NCBI GenBank assembly: GCA_003228965.1 | Contig: QIGP01000305.1 | Coordinates: 1-6,143 of the forward strand | DNA: 6,143 nt | Direction of reading: 5' to 3' | From: Gammaproteobacteria bacterium | Lineage (GTDB): Bacteria > Pseudomonadota > Gammaproteobacteria > Steroidobacterales > SZUA-146 | Part shown: positions 1 through 5,508 of the stretch, piece by piece | Layout of the letters: every line of letters begins with the position of its first letter | How positions within the stretch are numbered: the first letter of the stretch is position 1 | Translations under genes and position numbers: made by a program | The notes under the pieces: generated by a model | The model's database searches: none | What the model saw: only the letters and a program-made list of their open reading frames with translations | Told to the model about the DNA's origin: nothing

Positions 1-1
1 G

Positions 2-565
2 AAACGCTTGTTAAAGTTCTATCTGGTGTTTCTGTCGCTGGCGTTTACGCAACGCGCATTCACCAGTCCCAACCGTAGCCGCGTATTGCTCGACGAAATG
101 CATGAATATGTGCGCGTCGCACCGGACGTGATCAAGCCGTTGATTACCGGTCTTGCGCGCATGGGCCGCAAAGATGGTGGAAGCCTCGACCTGGTGACGC
201 AGGAAACCGAAGAAATCGACGCAATTGAACGCTCGGTGATCAATCAATGTCCCTGGCAGACCTTTCTCTACCGGCAATCGGATTGGGACGTGATTGCCGA
301 ACGCACCCATATGCCAGCCGCGATTGTTGATTACTGGAAGCGTTACGCGGATCCACGCGGACAGCCATACCGGCCAGCCATACAGCGGCTCGGCGATGAG
401 TATCAAGACCTACATCTGACTTTTCCCGAAGACCTGCTGTTATTGGCCTCGTCGGATAAATCCGATCTGGATGCTAAAGCGGCCATCAGTACGCAAACAA
501 AAGACCCTTTCGAACGGTTACGATTACTGAAAGCGCACCAGGAGAAACGCCATGAAGCTGCATAA
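2..565 (+). CDS. VirB4/TraC-family conjugation ATPase, C-terminal part (5' end outside window)
   Basis: This is the C-terminal part of a VirB4-like ATPase, the cytoplasmic motor that powers assembly of a type IV secretion channel. The frame is open from the left window edge, so the TTG at 8 is not a start. Visible motifs are a Walker B segment (RVLLDEMHEY, hydrophobic run then DE) about 30 residues in, then GRKDGG followed by LDLVTQE, the conserved threonine/glutamine motif after Walker B in this ATPase class, and a C-terminal lobe (NQCPWQTFLYR). The Walker A motif must lie upstream of the window. The gene overlaps the next one by 14 bp, which implies translational coupling. The family assignment rests on motif order and on the following VirB5-VirB6-VirB8 genes. 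The exact subfamily (VirB4, TrbE, TraC) cannot be settled from this fragment. Confidence 0.82.
   Translation, partial: KRLLKFYLVFLSLAFTQRAFTSPNRSRVLLDEMHEYVRVAPDVIKPLITGLARMGRKDGGSLDLVTQETEEIDAIERSVINQCPWQTFLYRQSDWDVIAERTHMPAAIVDYWKRYADPRGQPYRPAIQRLGDEYQDLHLTFPEDLLLLASSDKSDLDAKAAISTQTKDPFERLRLLKAHQEKRHEAA
540..544 (+). promoter_or_regulatory. Shine-Dalgarno for VirB5-like gene
   Basis: AGGAG lies 7 nt before the ATG at 552, inside the end of the VirB4-like gene. It is the strongest ribosome binding site in the operon and fixes the VirB5-like start. Confidence 0.7.
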
Positions 566-1190
566 AGGCATGTTACTCGTATTACTGTCGTTACCTGCTG
601 TCACACAGGCTGATATTTTCGGTGCGTCCGAATCGAAAATGGTGCTGCAATTGACACAAATATACAACTCAATGAAAGAACAATTGAAGGTCGTTAGCAA
701 GGCGTATGACGTCGGTGTTGACCTCTACGATTTGTCGCAAGGCGATGTGACCAGCGTCGACCGTATTCTCAATACTAAATTGGTCGGACTAATGCGCGAA
801 AAGGGCTGGATGCTGGACGGTCTAACGACGTTGCAGGATTTAAACAAGATTAGGCAGCAAATTACCTATATGAGCGGTCTGATCGCAAGCGCGAAAGATT
901 CTGAAACGCGACAACGACTGCGCTACGCGATGGATCTGCTAAAACAACAACGAACCCTGATCCAACTGTCCAAACAAACGAGCAAAAACCTACGGAAAGC
1001 CACCACCGACCTGAGTGCCAGAGATTCGTCACGGATTACCGCAGAGAATACCGCCGTGTTGGCCCGGGCGGCGCTGTCTTCCCAAGAGGCGCGTAATCGA
1101 GCAGATGCCGTCAAGAAGGCCTCACGGTCGGAGGAAGTTTCATTCACCCAGGACGCCGGCCGAATCTACTCAGAAATGGGTAAACGCTAG
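552..1190 (+). CDS. VirB5/TrbJ-like secreted conjugation protein
   Basis: This 212-residue protein is probably exported to the periplasm. Residues 1-20 form a signal peptide: a basic start (MKLHKG), a hydrophobic core and a TQA cleavage site before DIFG. The mature protein is almost entirely predicted helical and charged, with heptad-like stretches around residues 30-55, 95-150 and 160-195. That fits the VirB5/TrbJ family, whose members sit at the tip of the conjugative pilus and help contact the recipient. The D-I-F-G start of the mature chain followed by an L..L..IY..MKEQL helix resembles TrbJ-type proteins. Its position between VirB4-like and VirB6-like genes is the classical virB order. 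The start is fixed by a good AGGAG site. Sequence conservation in this family is low, so the call leans on length, signal peptide and context. Confidence 0.6.
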   Translation: MKLHKGMLLVLLSLPAVTQADIFGASESKMVLQLTQIYNSMKEQLKVVSKAYDVGVDLYDLSQGDVTSVDRILNTKLVGLMREKGWMLDGLTTLQDLNKIRQQITYMSGLIASAKDSETRQRLRYAMDLLKQQRTLIQLSKQTSKNLRKATTDLSARDSSRITAENTAVLARAALSSQEARNRADAVKKASRSEEVSFTQDAGRIYSEMGKR

Positions 1191-2467
1191 TGGGTGGTGT
1201 ACTTTCGACGCTACAGCACTTTCTTGAGGCGTTTTCGCCCACCTATATCTATGAGGGGGCGTATCAGATTGCGTTGTCCTATCTGACCACGTTAAGTGGC
1301 TCATTATTGATCATTGCCGTTATCATCCGATTAGCCAACAGCAGTCTCGACTCGCTCGAAGGGAATGGCCGGTACGCGGCATTGATCAAAAGCCTGTTGA
1401 TTTGGGGTTCTGTATTGGCGCTGTACTTTGTACTGGCCGGGTTGATTATCGACTTCTTTAATGTGCTATACAGCTGGAGTCGAAGTAATGGTTCAATTGG
1501 GCGCGCGCTGAGCGAACTGGGTCAAGTCCTTCAGCAGATCGACGAGCGTCAGGATGCGGCGCGTGACAAGATGGGTACGTTTGAACTGCTTGGAGACTTG
1601 GCCGGCAACGTTCCGCGCGCGATTTCTTTTGTGCTGTTTTTCGTTTCCTTTGTTCTGCTGATATCCATACAATTGTTCTTTCAGATTGCGCAGGCGATTG
1701 GTTATTCCGTTGCGCTGATCTTTGGCACTATTGCGATACCGATGGCCGTGTCGCAGAAATTGAGTGTACTGAAAGGTTGGGGCGTGTTCACTGCGACGAT
1801 CTTGACCTGGCCCATCATCGAATCGTTGTTCATGTATCTTCTGATAGGCATGACCTCACAAATCCAACTGGATGTCGGGGGCACCGGTGCGACTAATACC
1901 GATGCGGCCGGTGTTTACCTGGTGTTCACGGTGATGAATATTGTGATGGCGGTAACGATCATCGCTGCCCCTTTTGTCACGCAAGCGCTGATCTCCAACA
2001 GCGGTAGCATTGCCGGCCTGGTTACGCCGTTTATCGGCGGCGCAATGGCGACCACTGCGGCTGTTACGAAAGCCATGGTTGATAGAGCCGTTAAAGCGCC
2101 GGCCAAGGCTGCCGGTTCTGCATTGAGTAAAGGGGCTGCTGCTGGCGGTGGTGCTGCGCTGAATGCCGTACGTAATGCGATGGGCGGATCGTCAGGCCCT
2201 GCGCCTGTCCAGCCGACGCCACGCCCTGGTGGCAATTCTCCGTCTGGCGGGAGTACAACCCCCTCTGACAGTTCACGGCCTAATGTGGTGACGGCCGCCA
2301 GCGCGCTAGAAGCAGTACAGGCGGGGTCACCGGACGTCACACCTGGCGCGACGGTGCCCGAAGCAACGAGCGCTGACAGTACAACAGCACCGCCATCGCG
2401 GCGTAGTTCCGCTCAACAGGCGCGCCGTGGCGCGATTATCCACCAGCAGCAGAAGACACGATCATGA
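1190..2467 (+). CDS. VirB6/TrbL-like polytopic inner-membrane channel protein
   Basis: This 425-residue integral membrane protein has about six hydrophobic segments, near residues 27-49, 66-90, 144-168, 171-188, 197-219 and 242-264. A soluble loop with a charged helix (about 100-140) separates the second and third. This layout, and the conserved-looking core GYSVALIFGTIAIPMAVS followed by a WP-containing helix, match VirB6/TrbL proteins, which form part of the inner-membrane channel for substrate passage. From about residue 300 the chain becomes an Ala/Gly/Pro/Ser/Thr-rich low-complexity tail of about 125 residues ending in a basic, Gln-rich stretch, as is common in TrbL-type proteins. The GTG start shares one base with the preceding TAG stop (TAGTG) and has no strong ribosome binding site, so translation is probably coupled to the VirB5-like gene. 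Confidence 0.75.
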   Translation: MGGVLSTLQHFLEAFSPTYIYEGAYQIALSYLTTLSGSLLIIAVIIRLANSSLDSLEGNGRYAALIKSLLIWGSVLALYFVLAGLIIDFFNVLYSWSRSNGSIGRALSELGQVLQQIDERQDAARDKMGTFELLGDLAGNVPRAISFVLFFVSFVLLISIQLFFQIAQAIGYSVALIFGTIAIPMAVSQKLSVLKGWGVFTATILTWPIIESLFMYLLIGMTSQIQLDVGGTGATNTDAAGVYLVFTVMNIVMAVTIIAAPFVTQALISNSGSIAGLVTPFIGGAMATTAAVTKAMVDRAVKAPAKAAGSALSKGAAAGGGAALNAVRNAMGGSSGPAPVQPTPRPGGNSPSGGSTTPSDSSRPNVVTAASALEAVQAGSPDVTPGATVPEATSADSTTAPPSRRSSAQQARRGAIIHQQQKTRS

Positions 2468-3084
2468 GTCGAGCAGAAGCAAAAGCGCTGATCAATAAAC
2501 AGGGCGCTGCAGGATCATTGGTGTTGATGTTGAGGCGTTATGCGTTGCTCGGCTGGGTGCTGTTCTTTTTGCTTGCCCTGTATACCGGAGCTTTTATTCT
2601 TGTGAAAGCTGGCCAGCCCATTCCTGTCTTGACGATGGATCAGGAAGGTCGGCTCCTGGGCAAGATCGATTACGTTGATCCACTGAGCCGCATGGATACG
2701 GAATTAATATCGGGCGCGAAATATTTTCTGCTACACCACCTGTCTGCGAATTCATCCACGATCTACGAGGATGCGGCGGTCGCCTTGTCAATGATGGGAG
2801 ACGAACTGCGTGAACGCACTGTCTCCCAATATAAAACGACCAACCAGCTGCGGCAGATCGAAAAAGCCGATGTTACCTCGCGCATTACCTTTGCGCGTGA
2901 TCCAGAGAAACGTGCCCGCGTAGCCTGGCGTCGTAAAGACACAGCGGCAATCGAACTCCGGGGAGATGTCCGTATTGGCGATGACGTGAGTAATTCTTAC
3001 TACGTTGAATTGACGGTACGGATTGTGCCACGCACACAGGATTATGCCCATGGCATCAAGATTATTGATATTCGTGATATGTAA
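2464..3084 (+). CDS. VirB8/TrbF-like inner-membrane assembly protein
   Basis: This 206-residue protein has a short basic cytoplasmic N-terminus, one transmembrane helix (about residues 26-48) and a periplasmic domain of about 155 residues. That is the topology and nearly the usual size of VirB8/TrbF proteins, which organise the inner-membrane complex through an NTF2-like periplasmic fold. The alternating helical and strand segments fit this fold: a helix at about 100-130, then strands around ITFARDP, AAIELRGDVR and YYVELTVRIVPR. The ATG overlaps the VirB6-like stop as ATGA, so the two are translationally coupled. Only a weak GAAG lies upstream. The last 35 bp overlap the start of the next gene. 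The family call is good; whether it is closer to VirB8, TrbF or TraM cannot be told here. Confidence 0.78.
   Translation: MSRAEAKALINKQGAAGSLVLMLRRYALLGWVLFFLLALYTGAFILVKAGQPIPVLTMDQEGRLLGKIDYVDPLSRMDTELISGAKYFLLHHLSANSSTIYEDAAVALSMMGDELRERTVSQYKTTNQLRQIEKADVTSRITFARDPEKRARVAWRRKDTAAIELRGDVRIGDDVSNSYYVELTVRIVPRTQDYAHGIKIIDIRDM
3038..3041 (+). promoter_or_regulatory. Shine-Dalgarno selecting the start at 3050
   Basis: AGGA ends 8 nt before the ATG at 3050 and only 2 nt before another in-frame ATG at 3044. It therefore favours 3050 as the start of the VirB9-like gene, over 3044 and over the TTG at 3023. Confidence 0.55.
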
Positions 3085-3943
3085 CGTGTTATGGCTCCCT
3101 CCGGTTTATGCAAAACCGACAAGCAAACGCGTGCCACTCGAAGAGTTTACGCGCCTGACGCTTGATATCGTTCCGGACTATGGCACCCAGCTGGTTTTCC
3201 CCTTCGTACTGGATGGCATGGAGCCGGTGCTTGAGATCAATAACACCAACAAGACCGGCTTTACTGCGGAGCATAAAGAAGGGCAAAACACCATCCTGGT
3301 GACAGCAAATACGCCAAAGGCGGGCGGACAATCTCCCAACTATCGCGGTCTGTTATTCATTACGGTGGGTGGCTACAGGGTTGCCATTGAATTACGTACC
3401 ACATCCCGCGTATCAAAGAATTTGGCAGAGGTGATATTCAATTTATCAGCGGAGCAACGCGAGTACCTGATTACAGAGGCCGTAAAACGGCGGACTGCTC
3501 AGCTTGACCAGGATTACCAGACCCGTATCGCCTCGTTGGATGATCGAGTCGAGGCGAAAGCGTTGAATCTGGTGGCCGATCTGGCGTTTTCGCATCCCAG
3601 CACCGTACGCGTGAAAACGGCAGAGGACGTGACATTGCAAAACAACATCCCTGTCGAGATCTACGTCGATGAATGGAGAATCTATTCGTCTTTTGCGATT
3701 CTGGTATTCGAACTGACAAATCGCAGCGCCAACCAGATTTCGATTAATACGGCCAACGTTACCAGCCGCTCCGATGAAGATGGCAGCCGTGTCACAAATG
3801 GCGCGTTAAAATGCAATAAGCCACTAAAGGCTGACTCGAAGGTGCGTTGTTCGCTCACGACGCGTAACCGGTCAATTGTCGAGTCTGAAAAATTAACACT
3901 CAGCGTCAATACTGACCGTGGGGCCATTAATCTGACATGGTAA
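3050..3943 (+). CDS. VirB9/TraK-like secreted core-complex protein
   Basis: From the ATG at 3050 this encodes 297 residues. Residues 1-21 look like a signal peptide (hydrophobic core, VYA before KP), so the protein acts in the periplasm or at the outer membrane. An N-terminal beta-rich region (about 35-120) resembles the beta-sandwich of VirB9/TraK proteins. A charged helical segment follows (about 133-172), and a C-terminal beta-rich, Ig-like region (about 200-297) holds the only two cysteines of the mature chain, Cys255 and Cys267, which could pair. VirB9-type proteins form a ring with VirB7 and VirB10 at the outer membrane, and this gene sits exactly between VirB8-like and VirB10-like genes. 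It overlaps the upstream gene by 35 bp and the downstream one by 7 bp. The match is structural and positional; primary motifs are weak, so a divergent class is possible. Confidence 0.55.
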   Translation: MASRLLIFVICNVLWLPPVYAKPTSKRVPLEEFTRLTLDIVPDYGTQLVFPFVLDGMEPVLEINNTNKTGFTAEHKEGQNTILVTANTPKAGGQSPNYRGLLFITVGGYRVAIELRTTSRVSKNLAEVIFNLSAEQREYLITEAVKRRTAQLDQDYQTRIASLDDRVEAKALNLVADLAFSHPSTVRVKTAEDVTLQNNIPVEIYVDEWRIYSSFAILVFELTNRSANQISINTANVTSRSDEDGSRVTNGALKCNKPLKADSKVRCSLTTRNRSIVESEKLTLSVNTDRGAINLTW

Positions 3944-4078
3944 TCCTGCTTGTCATTGCCCTACTGATGCCCGCCGTTGTGTCGGCTGATACTATTGATG
4001 AAGATGGGTTACGCCAGCTCCTCGCGCCATCCGAAGCAGAGCATGAGCGACGTAACACCCGGTCGAAAGTATCCGGTG

Positions 4079-4099
4079 GTTTAACCGTGCCGGTTAAAC
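4079..4099. repeat. Perfect 9-bp inverted repeat with 3-nt loop inside the VirB10-like gene
   Basis: GTTTAACCG at 4079-4087 and CGGTTAAAC at 4091-4099 are exact reverse complements separated by TGC. The repeat encodes residues of the linker region (LTVPVKR). It could be a chance palindrome, a small mRNA hairpin or a protein binding site. Confidence 0.5.
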
Positions 4100-4160
4100 G
4101 CCAACCGCCTGTTCGCGAACTGCATTCGGAACGCTCTAATATCGCCGTCAAAGCTGGAGA

Positions 4161-4169
4161 CCCCCCCCC
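4161..4169 (+). repeat. Homopolymer run of nine C in the VirB10-like gene
   Basis: Nine consecutive C lie in the proline-rich linker and are read as the end of GAC, then CCC, CCC and CCG (D-P-P-P). The frame downstream is still the VirB10-like one, so the run length here is the in-frame one. Runs of this length are prone to slippage and to sequencing error. Confidence 0.85.
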
Positions 4170-4629
4170 GGCTACGGCGCCGGCGGAAAGCGCCAGCGCT
4201 GTTTCCTCGGCTACGCCGCAAGTGACAAAGTACCGAGTCAAGAAAAGGAATGCCGACGGCTCAATGCCGGCTGCTACTACGAAGCAACAACGTAAACGGT
4301 TGCCTGTTGACCCTGATATTTATATACCTCCGCCCCGCATCGATACGGAATCAACAACACATTCGCAGGTCTACTCTCAGAAATCCAGAACGTTTGGTAT
4401 TGTTATCGGCACATGGTTCAGTGTTACCAACGCGGACAACGGGCAGGTCGAAGTGATTATTGATGAGGACGTTTCCGGCAAGACAAAGACTTTGCCTGCT
4501 GGGACAACGCTTTTCGGACAAAAGGCATTCAATCAGGTATCACAGCGACTGGATCTCTCGCTGTCCAATGGCATTACACCGGACGGGTTCGAGTTTGATC
4601 TGTCCGCTACGGTATATGACAGCACCAAA

Positions 4630-4651
4630 GTGTCGGGATTGTGTCGGGATT
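4630..4651 (+). repeat. Exact 11-bp tandem duplication causing a frameshift
   Basis: GTGTCGGGATT at 4630-4640 is repeated at 4641-4651, and the period-11 match continues two bases further. Eleven bases is not a multiple of three, so the duplication shifts the VirB10-like frame. One copy fewer restores a continuous family-like protein sequence on both sides. Confidence 0.92.
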
Positions 4652-4896
4652 GTCCGGCTCAGTGGTGCGTCAACGGGGTACAGAGGTCAGGTCAGCCGCA
4701 TCCAGAGGCGCACTTACTTCCGCCAAGGCGCTCATGGCCGCAACCTTTGATAATGCAGCTGCGGGTGCGCTTGTTGAGGGAGTTGGGCAAGCAGGTGACG
4801 AATTACTCAATAATGAACGCCGATTCATCCGGGAGCCAAGAGTTTTGATCCAGGTATCACCGCAACCGGTTCTTGTTCGCATCAATCAAACATTTT

Positions 4897-4903
4897 AAAA
4901 GGA
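4897..4903 (+). promoter_or_regulatory. Shine-Dalgarno just after the VirB10-like stop
   Basis: AAAAGGA overlaps the TAA of the restored VirB10-like frame and lies 9 nt before a TTG at 4913. This is the arrangement expected if another operon gene began here. Confidence 0.4.
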
Positions 4904-4912
4904 ATTTTAACG

Positions 4913-4993
4913 TTGTTTGTTATCCGGATGCGGGAATTATTTGGCCGCCGAAGGGCTGTTTCCGTTAAGGGTTGTCAGATGCCTGCATGTTGA
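4913..4993 (+). pseudogene. Possible truncated start of a further operon gene
   Basis: A TTG-initiated frame behind a good ribosome binding site reads MFVIRMRELFGRRRAV, then runs into the left arm of the inverted repeat at 4963 and stops at TGA 4991-4993 (26 residues). The first 16 residues look like an ordinary N-terminus, basic and amphipathic, but are too short to assign. In classical virB order the next gene would be VirB11, and other transfer genes are also possible. The likely story is that the next operon gene was cut off by an insertion or deletion whose edge is at or near 4963. It could also be chance, since the start codon is TTG and the frame is short. Confidence 0.3.
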
Positions 4994-5051
4994 GTGCTCG
5001 CGTTCGCTGACAGGCCTGCGGCTGGGGGTAGGCATCTGACAACCCTTAACG
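4963..5051. repeat. Perfect 22-bp inverted repeat, 45-bp spacer
   Basis: The left arm (4963-4984) begins CGTTAAGGGTTGTCAG and the right arm (5030-5051) is its exact reverse complement, ending CTGACAACCCTTAACG. The spacer of 45 bp (4985-5029) is G+C-rich, contains the palindrome CAGGCCTG at 5011-5018, and has no coding potential. The outer four bases of the TTAA within each arm are themselves palindromic. The length and perfection suggest paired ends of a small non-autonomous mobile element (MITE-like) or a scar of a larger one. An RNA stem-loop acting on the operon's 3' end is also possible. It lacks a T-run, so it is not a standard intrinsic terminator. Confidence 0.85.
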
Positions 5052-5262
5052 AAGGTATTTATTTAGTAGCCGCTTATATTAGCCATCTCTAAACTGCCAG
5101 AGACACCCATTGTAGCCCTTCGAACTAAATGCCGGGACGTCTGAAAATCAAGCGTAAGCAGACCTTCGATTTCAGCGAACTGACACTACAGGTCAAGATG
5201 ACACATAGATCGGTGGTGGCTCAGTTTGAAATATAACCATAATTCTATGCTTGAGCGGTCAT
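5052..5262. other. Intergenic stretch with no convincing gene
   Basis: This stretch lies between the inverted repeat and the promoter of the histone-like gene. I see no RNA gene and no recognisable domain on either strand. The only notable open frame is a 35-codon ATG frame at 5129-5236 (MPGRLKIKRKQ to VAQFEI). It has no ribosome binding site and I do not recognise the product. The last part, around GGTGGCTCAGTTTGAAAT (5215-5232), has a faint resemblance to insertion-sequence ends of the IS21 type, but this is an impression only. The stretch may be decayed mobile DNA joining the transfer operon to the following module. Confidence 0.5.
5129..5236 (+). CDS. Doubtful 35-residue open frame
   Basis: This ATG-to-TAA frame has a basic beginning (MPGRLKIKRKQTFDF) and no recognised family. 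It has no Shine-Dalgarno sequence and no obvious promoter. It may be a fragment of a lost gene rather than a working one. I list it only because it is the longest ATG-started + strand frame I noticed in the gap. Confidence 0.12.
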   Translation: MPGRLKIKRKQTFDFSELTLQVKMTHRSVVAQFEI

Positions 5263-5270
5263 GCTACAAT
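5263..5270 (+). promoter_or_regulatory. Extended -10 promoter element of the histone-like gene
   Basis: TGCTACAAT (5262-5270, with the TG at 5262-5263) matches an extended -10 box, TG-N-TANAAT. There is no good -35 at the usual spacing; ATTCTA at 5242-5247 is poor, which is tolerated by extended -10 promoters. Transcription would begin about 6-8 nt downstream, at or next to the ATG at 5278, giving an essentially leaderless mRNA. Confidence 0.5.
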
Positions 5271-5277
5271 AATTGGC

Positions 5278-5508
5278 ATGAAGAACCCTAAGCGACCCCG
5301 TGACGCAAACCAACTGGCCAAGTCTATCGTTGACCTGACTACTGGCGAGACTGAGGAAGAGAACCCAGACGCAGGCAAAGACCCTGCCGCCGTTGCCCTT
5401 GGCCGTAAAGGTGGGCTGAAAGGCGGTAAAGCCAGGGCGGCGAAAATGACGAAGGAAGAACGCAGCGAAGCCGCCAGAAAGGCTGCTAAAGCCAGATGGG
5501 GAAAATAA
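5278..5508 (+). CDS. Small basic histone-H1-like protein
   Basis: This 76-residue protein starts MKNPKRPRDANQLAKSIVD, has an acidic middle (TGETEEENPDAGKDPAAVA) and a basic Gly/Lys/Ala/Arg-rich second half. LGRKGGLKGGKARAAK is followed by MTKEERSEAARKAAKARWGK. This is a widespread small bacterial protein type often labelled histone-like or RNA-binding, presumably contacting nucleic acid through the KGG and AAKKA-like segments; its function is not firmly known. An in-frame TTG at 5251 would add nine residues (MSGHATIIG), but the family start MK.PKRPRD favours 5278, and the -10 box lies inside that extension. No Shine-Dalgarno precedes the ATG, consistent with leaderless initiation. Its TAA (5506-5508) directly abuts the stop of the convergent ImmA-like gene. 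Confidence 0.75.
   Translation: MKNPKRPRDANQLAKSIVDLTTGETEEENPDAGKDPAAVALGRKGGLKGGKARAAKMTKEERSEAARKAAKARWGK

Larger units (their letters stand above)
3937..4898 (+). pseudogene. VirB10/TrbI-like outer-membrane core protein, frameshifted by an 11-bp duplication
   Basis: The gene starts at ATG 3937; an in-frame TAA at 3928-3930 excludes a longer start. A hydrophobic N-terminus ending VVSA before D (residues 1-17) looks like a signal peptide. It is followed by a Pro/Ala/Ser-rich, charged linker (about 30-150) and a beta-rich domain from about residue 153. That domain has the VirB10/TrbI pattern: GTWFSVTNADNGQVEVIIDEDV, then LPAGTTLFG, then ITPDGFEFDLSATVYDSTKVSGL. At 4630-4651 GTGTCGGGATT occurs twice in tandem. 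After residue 235 the present frame changes to unrelated sequence (CRDCPAQWC) and stops at 4848. Dropping one copy joins VSGL to SGSVVRQRGTEVR and continues to a TAA at 4896-4898 (316 residues). The restored end (QVSPQPVLVRINQTF) fits a final beta strand. As written the barrel is truncated and the protein is probably non-functional. A sequencing or assembly error, or phase variation, are alternatives. Confidence 0.68.

Noticed and set aside
8..565. TTG at 8 as the start of a 185-residue secreted protein with a hydrophobic N-terminus
   Set aside because: The frame is open to the window edge and the sequence is the interior of a VirB4-like ATPase, with Walker B about 30 residues in. The hydrophobic stretch is a core segment before Walker B, not a signal peptide.
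1915..2340. Long minus-strand frame opposite the VirB6-like gene
   Set aside because: It is antisense to the low-complexity Ala/Pro/Ser-rich tail, and its composition is a mirror of that repeat-like coding sequence.
3937..4848. The 303-residue frame as an intact protein with a Cys-rich C-terminus
   Set aside because: The Cys-containing tail appears exactly after an 11-bp duplication, while the family-like continuation lies in the other frame.
4919..4934. REP-like sequence (TTATCCGGATGCGGG)
   Set aside because: Only a partial match to a REP unit, single copy, with no paired inverted unit nearby.
4963..5051. Intrinsic terminator or integron attC site
   Set aside because: There is no T-run after the stem and the loop is long. 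The arm ends read GTTAAGG on the left and CCTTAAC on the right, the reverse of the attC order RYYYAAC to GTTRRRY.
5200..5240. Right end of an IS21-type insertion sequence
   Set aside because: Only a vague resemblance of GGTGGCTCAGTTTG; no transposase remnant, matching left end or target duplication could be found.
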